DNA of 64,000 nucleotides from Streptosporangium pseudovulgare. GTDB taxonomy: Bacteria > Actinomycetota > Actinomycetes > Streptosporangiales > Streptosporangiaceae. Where the stretch lies: positions 91,916-155,915 of the forward strand of contig NZ_BMQJ01000011.1 of NCBI RefSeq assembly GCF_014648055.1. Direction: 5' to 3'. This document shows, in pieces, positions 60,994 through 64,000 of this stretch; within the stretch, counting starts at the first letter, position 1, and every line of letters starts with the position of its first letter. A program made the position numbers and the translations under genes. A model generated the notes under the pieces. That model was not told where the DNA came from. It saw only the letters and a program-made list of their open reading frames with translations, and did no database searches.

Positions 60994-62297
60994 CACGGCT
61001 GTTCTACGCCTCGACGCTGTTCGGGGCGATGACGCTGGCGGCCGCGATCGACGACGGCCGTTTCGGGCCGCGCGATGACCGGCGGATCCTGCTGGTCTCC
61101 AACAACGCCGCCGTCCCGGAGGTCACGCCGCCGCTGGACGAGGCTCCGGGGTTCGCCCCGCTGCGCCCGCGCTTCGACGAGGTCCACTCGTGGAACGAGA
61201 TCGTGGCCCCGATGCACCCGTCGGACTGGAAGGCGCGCGTCATCGAGGTCCCGATGCTGAGCCGCCTGCTGGCCGCGCGGCTCTCCCTCGGTGACGACCT
61301 GTGCGAGCTGGTCCTGGAGTCCGTCGCTGTGCCGCCCGCCCGGACCGTCGCCACGCTGGTCAGGGACTGCCCGATCACCGTGTACTCCGACGGCCTGATG
61401 AGCTACGGCCCCACCCGCGACCCCCTGCCGCTGGAGATCTCCGGGCGGATCACCCGGCTGCTCCACCTCGACCTGGTGCCGGGCCTGGCCCCGCTGCTGC
61501 TGTCGGAGTACGGCGTGCCCGCCGACGTCCTTCCGGACCGGGCGTTCCTGGACGTGGTGGAGTCGGTGACCTCGGCGGTGGCCCCGGCGGCGGGAGCTCT
61601 GGACATGTCCGGGGCTCCGGAGGGCCGGGCGATGATCCTGGGTCAGTACCTGTCGGCGCTCGACATCGTCACGGCCGACGAGGAGGCGGGGCTGCACGCG
61701 GACATGCTGCGCGGCGTGGCCGCCCGGGGGTTCGGCACCGTCCTGTTCAAGCCTCACCCGGCAGCCGGGCGCCGGCATGCCCTCCGGCTGCGGGAGACGG
61801 CAGCGGAGGTGGGTGTCAGGCTTGAGGTCGCCGCGGAGAGCGTCCCCGCCGAGTCGTACTTCGCGGCCCTGCGGCCCGGGCTGGTCGTCGGCTGCTTCTC
61901 CACCGCGCTGGTCACCGCGAGGAACCACTACGGCCTGCCGGTGGCGGCGATGGGGGGTGAGCAGGTTCTGGAGCGGCTCTCGCCGTACGAGAACAGCAAC
62001 CGGATCCCGGTGACGATCACCGACGCCCTGCTGCCCCGGCTGGCGGCCGACGGATCGGTGAGCGAGCCGCCGCCGGTGGACCTGCCCGCCCTGGTCCGCG
62101 CGGTCGGCTACTGCATGCGCGCCGGGGCCCATCCCGGCCTGCGCGAGGCCGCGTCCGCCCACCTGGACGCGCACGGCCCCGATCGTTATTTCAAGCGCCA
62201 GAGGCTGTCCGCCCTGGAACTGCTTCCGGCCCCGGACCGTACGGGGTCAGGGACCCTCGGCCGTCTCTGGCGGCGTCTGTCACAGACACTCCCGTAA
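60990..62297 (+). CDS. Polysialyltransferase-family glycosyltransferase
   Basis: A 435-aa GT-B type protein of the alpha-2,8-polysialyltransferase family. Family motifs are VYSDGLMSYGP (acidic-DG), LFKPHPAAGRRH (HP motif) and VVGCFSTALVTARNHYG (Ser/Thr motif that binds CMP). It would transfer nonulosonic acid from the CMP donor made by the neuAB fusion enzyme onto a growing polymer. Overlap with the GT2 gene gives a two-gene unit. Acceptor and linkage are not predictable; poly-Kdn teichulosonic acid is a plausible product in an actinomycete. Confidence 0.88.
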   Translation: MTRLFYASTLFGAMTLAAAIDDGRFGPRDDRRILLVSNNAAVPEVTPPLDEAPGFAPLRPRFDEVHSWNEIVAPMHPSDWKARVIEVPMLSRLLAARLSLGDDLCELVLESVAVPPARTVATLVRDCPITVYSDGLMSYGPTRDPLPLEISGRITRLLHLDLVPGLAPLLLSEYGVPADVLPDRAFLDVVESVTSAVAPAAGALDMSGAPEGRAMILGQYLSALDIVTADEEAGLHADMLRGVAARGFGTVLFKPHPAAGRRHALRLRETAAEVGVRLEVAAESVPAESYFAALRPGLVVGCFSTALVTARNHYGLPVAAMGGEQVLERLSPYENSNRIPVTITDALLPRLAADGSVSEPPPVDLPALVRAVGYCMRAGAHPGLREAASAHLDAHGPDRYFKRQRLSALELLPAPDRTGSGTLGRLWRRLSQTLP

Positions 62298-62405
62298 AAC
62301 CAAAAGATTCAGACATATATGCCTCTTGACCTGGGAATATTGCCCTTCAGTCGTTTTGAATGCGGTTCGGGAACCGCGCTGAGAGGGCGATCGAGAGGTA
62401 GGGGG

Positions 62406-63752
62406 ATGACGCTGCGGGCGCGCAGCACCGTGATCGCGGCGCTACTGACCACGGTGGTCGTCGTGCTGGGCTGGCTGGGGCTGCTCGCCGTTCTCCAGCG
62501 GTTGGAGAACGGCGAGGCGCGCGATCACATCACGTCGCTGGCGCGGCAGAACGCGGCGATCGTCCGGGAGGACAGCACACCCACCCTGGTGACCGCCGAG
62601 GACGGCGGGGTCGTCCAGCTGGTGATCGGCGGGAGGGTGGTCGACACCGCGCCCGAGTCGGCCGACCGGCGGCCTCTCACGACGGCCCGCCCGGCCCCGG
62701 GAGAATCGAACTGGGACGGAACCGTCACCTGGAACGGGCAGCGGATGATCACCGTGGGCTACGCCGTCCCCGGCGGGATGGTCTACGCCGCGCAGCCGGA
62801 GCCCGGCCTGTTCTTCGACCCGCGACGGGCGGCGCTGATCGGCGCGGCCGGGCTGGTTTGCGTGGGTCTGGTCTCCCTGGCCACCTGGCTGACCATGTCC
62901 AGGGCGCTCGCCTCGATCGAGGGCATCCGCGCGGAACTGCGTGAGATCACCGCCACCGACCTGGGCCGGCGGGTGCCGGAGCCACGGCATCCGGAGGAGT
63001 TCAGGAGGCTGGCGGAGACTGTCAACGCCACGCTGGGGCGGCTGGAGGAGGCCGTCGGCCGGCAGCGGCGGTTCGCCGCCGACGCCTCCCACGAGCTGCG
63101 CAGCCCGGTCACGGCCCTGCGGACCCAGCTCGACCTGGCGATGTCCGATCCCGAACCGGACACCGACGCGACGCTCGAGGGGCTGGACCGCGCGATCGAC
63201 CGGCTCCAACTGCTGGTGGACGACCTGCTGGCGGTGATCCGGCTGGACGCCACCGCACCGGCCGACAACGAGCGGATCGACCTGGGCGAGCTGGTCCGCG
63301 CCGAGCTGGACCGCCGCCCCGACGAGATCACCCGCGACCTGACGGCGGGCGCGCTGGTCGAGGGCGACCGGCTGCAGCTGACCCGGGTGCTGACCAACCT
63401 GGTGGACAACGCGCTGCGGCACGCCGAGCACGAGGTGCAGGTCAAGGTGCGCCCTGACGCCGACTCGGGGCACGCGGTGCTGGAGGTCGTCGACGATGGC
63501 GGCGGCATCCCGGAGGCCGACCGGGAGCGGGTGTTCCAGCGGTTCGTCCGGCTGAAGGAGGGCCGCGAACGCGACGCGAGCGGCAGCGGACTGGGCCTGC
63601 CGATCGCCCGGGAGATCGCTGAGGGCCACGGCGGCAGCCTGAACGTCGCCGACTGCGAACACGGCACCCGGTTCGTCCTACGACTCCCCCTACTGGCAGA
63701 AGACTCCGGCCCGACCGAGGAGCCCCACGAGGGGCGCCGATGCCTGGACTGA
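62406..63752 (+). CDS. Membrane sensor histidine kinase
   Basis: A 448-aa kinase. TM1 (VIAALLTTVVVVLGWLGLLAVL), a ~120-residue extracytoplasmic sensor, TM2 (ALIGAAGLVCVGLVSLATWL) and a HAMP linker precede the HisKA box (FAADASHELRSPVTALRTQL) and the ATPase boxes NLVDNALRHAE, EVVDDGGGIPEAD and GSGLGLPIAREIAEGHGG. No response regulator gene is visible; it may lie outside the window. The last residues (EPHEGRRCLD) and the stop codon are encoded by a partial copy of the structured repeat. AGGTAGGGGG precedes ATG 62406. Confidence 0.94.
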   Translation: MTLRARSTVIAALLTTVVVVLGWLGLLAVLQRLENGEARDHITSLARQNAAIVREDSTPTLVTAEDGGVVQLVIGGRVVDTAPESADRRPLTTARPAPGESNWDGTVTWNGQRMITVGYAVPGGMVYAAQPEPGLFFDPRRAALIGAAGLVCVGLVSLATWLTMSRALASIEGIRAELREITATDLGRRVPEPRHPEEFRRLAETVNATLGRLEEAVGRQRRFAADASHELRSPVTALRTQLDLAMSDPEPDTDATLEGLDRAIDRLQLLVDDLLAVIRLDATAPADNERIDLGELVRAELDRRPDEITRDLTAGALVEGDRLQLTRVLTNLVDNALRHAEHEVQVKVRPDADSGHAVLEVVDDGGGIPEADRERVFQRFVRLKEGRERDASGSGLGLPIAREIAEGHGGSLNVADCEHGTRFVLRLPLLAEDSGPTEEPHEGRRCLD

Positions 63753-64000
63753 GGAAAGCCGCGAGGGGGCACCGGTGTCTGGACCGAGGAGAGAGCGAGC
63801 GCAGCGAGCGAACGACGAGGGAAGACACCGGGCAAGAGCCCCCGAGCCGCGACACGCAGTGTCGCCATGAACACAGCGAGGGGGCACCGGTGTCTGGACT
63901 GAGGAGAGAGCGAGCGCAGCGAGCGAACGACGAGGGAAGACACCGGGCAAGAGCCCCCGAGCCGCGACACGCAGTGTCGCCATGAACACAGCGAGGGGGC
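63728..64000 (+). repeat. Structured repeat, tandem array (115-bp period), runs off the window
   Basis: A partial copy lies at 63728-63760, full copies at 63761-63875 and 63876-63990 (one mismatch between them that I can see), and the next copy starts at 63991. Each copy has GGGGGC...GCCCCC (e.g. 63880-63885/63953-63958) enclosing CCGGTGTCT...AGACACCGG (63887-63895/63938-63946), then a separate hairpin GCGACACGCAGTGTCGC (63964-63980). No transposase or target duplication was seen. Confidence 0.93.

Noticed and set aside
62783..63989. Minus-strand frames with SVQTPVPPRG / FMATLRVAARGLLPGVFP repeats
   Set aside because: These are translations of the structured repeat. Such strings are probably mis-annotated as hypothetical proteins wherever the repeat occurs.
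59914..63990. Composite transposon bounded by inverted repeats
   Set aside because: No transposase, no target-site duplication visible, and the right side is a tandem array. Kept only as a recombination hypothesis.
63728..64000. Tandem repeat as a CRISPR array
   Set aside because: Copies are contiguous and nearly identical over the full 115 bp, without unique spacers; no cas genes.

Overview
The window is chromosomal DNA from a very GC-rich actinomycete. Third codon positions are almost always G or C, GTG and TTG starts are common, spacers are short, and the regulators (DtxR-type boxes, ROK, LacI, GlxA, PAS-GAF-PP2C phosphatases) are those of filamentous Actinobacteria. A complete zwf-edd-glk-eda Entner-Doudoroff operon points towards Streptosporangiaceae-type organisms (Streptosporangium, Nonomuraea, Planomonospora and relatives) rather than Streptomyces. 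That placement is an inference. No rRNA, tRNA, CRISPR array, transposase or phage module was found.

Layout. 1-7.1 kb: the 5' end of a spermidine-synthase-like membrane protein (-), a cytoplasmic subtilase with a 77-aa partner, a DrrAB-like ABC exporter facing its TetR regulator, a voltage-gated cation channel with a calcium-channel-like filter, and an S4 ribosomal protein gene divergent from a DUF2470 gene across two DtxR-type iron boxes. 7.3-11 kb: clpP, then a copper/peroxidase group (membrane protein, PCu(A)C chaperone, Tat-exported DyP peroxidase). 11-21.5 kb: mixed accessory genes (SH3b protein, VOC/MarR pair, phosphotransferase, isochorismatase/GlxA pair, propeller-like protein, P-loop kinase, CsbD, serine hydrolase, small conserved proteins), with several tandem repeats and a gene remnant. 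21.7-28.1 kb: a ROK regulator divergent from zwf-edd-glk-eda. 28.5-37.9 kb: hemerythrin, a membrane-anchored EEP-family protein, a PAS-PAS-GAF-PP2C phosphatase, an Lrp regulator divergent from a 1176-aa indolepyruvate:ferredoxin oxidoreductase, and a PfkB kinase.

38-52.1 kb is a starch/maltodextrin locus. Secreted amylopullulanase and alpha-amylase (both +) cut polymer outside. A binding-protein ABC importer (-) takes up oligosaccharides, an intracellular GH13 alpha-glucosidase splits them, and a LacI regulator ends the importer operon. Operator-like palindromes lie between the divergent halves. Glucose released here could be phosphorylated by Glk and enter the Entner-Doudoroff operon 10 kb away.

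52.4-57.5 kb holds a PRC-barrel/DUF2382 protein, an HxlR/FAD-monooxygenase pair, a phosphoribosyltransferase with an alpha/beta hydrolase, and a second CsbD gene. 57.8-64 kb is a surface-glycan segment: a NeuA-HAD-NeuB fusion, a GT2 glycosyltransferase and a polysialyltransferase-family protein, then a sensor histidine kinase. The best reading is synthesis of a nonulosonic-acid polymer, such as the Kdn-containing teichulosonic acids of actinomycete walls. This segment also carries the most unusual feature: a ~108-bp structured repeat (115-bp period when tandem). One copy sits inverted directly after the fusion gene and at least two tandem copies follow the histidine kinase. The copies differ by compensatory and wobble-preserving changes, which suggests a conserved RNA fold.
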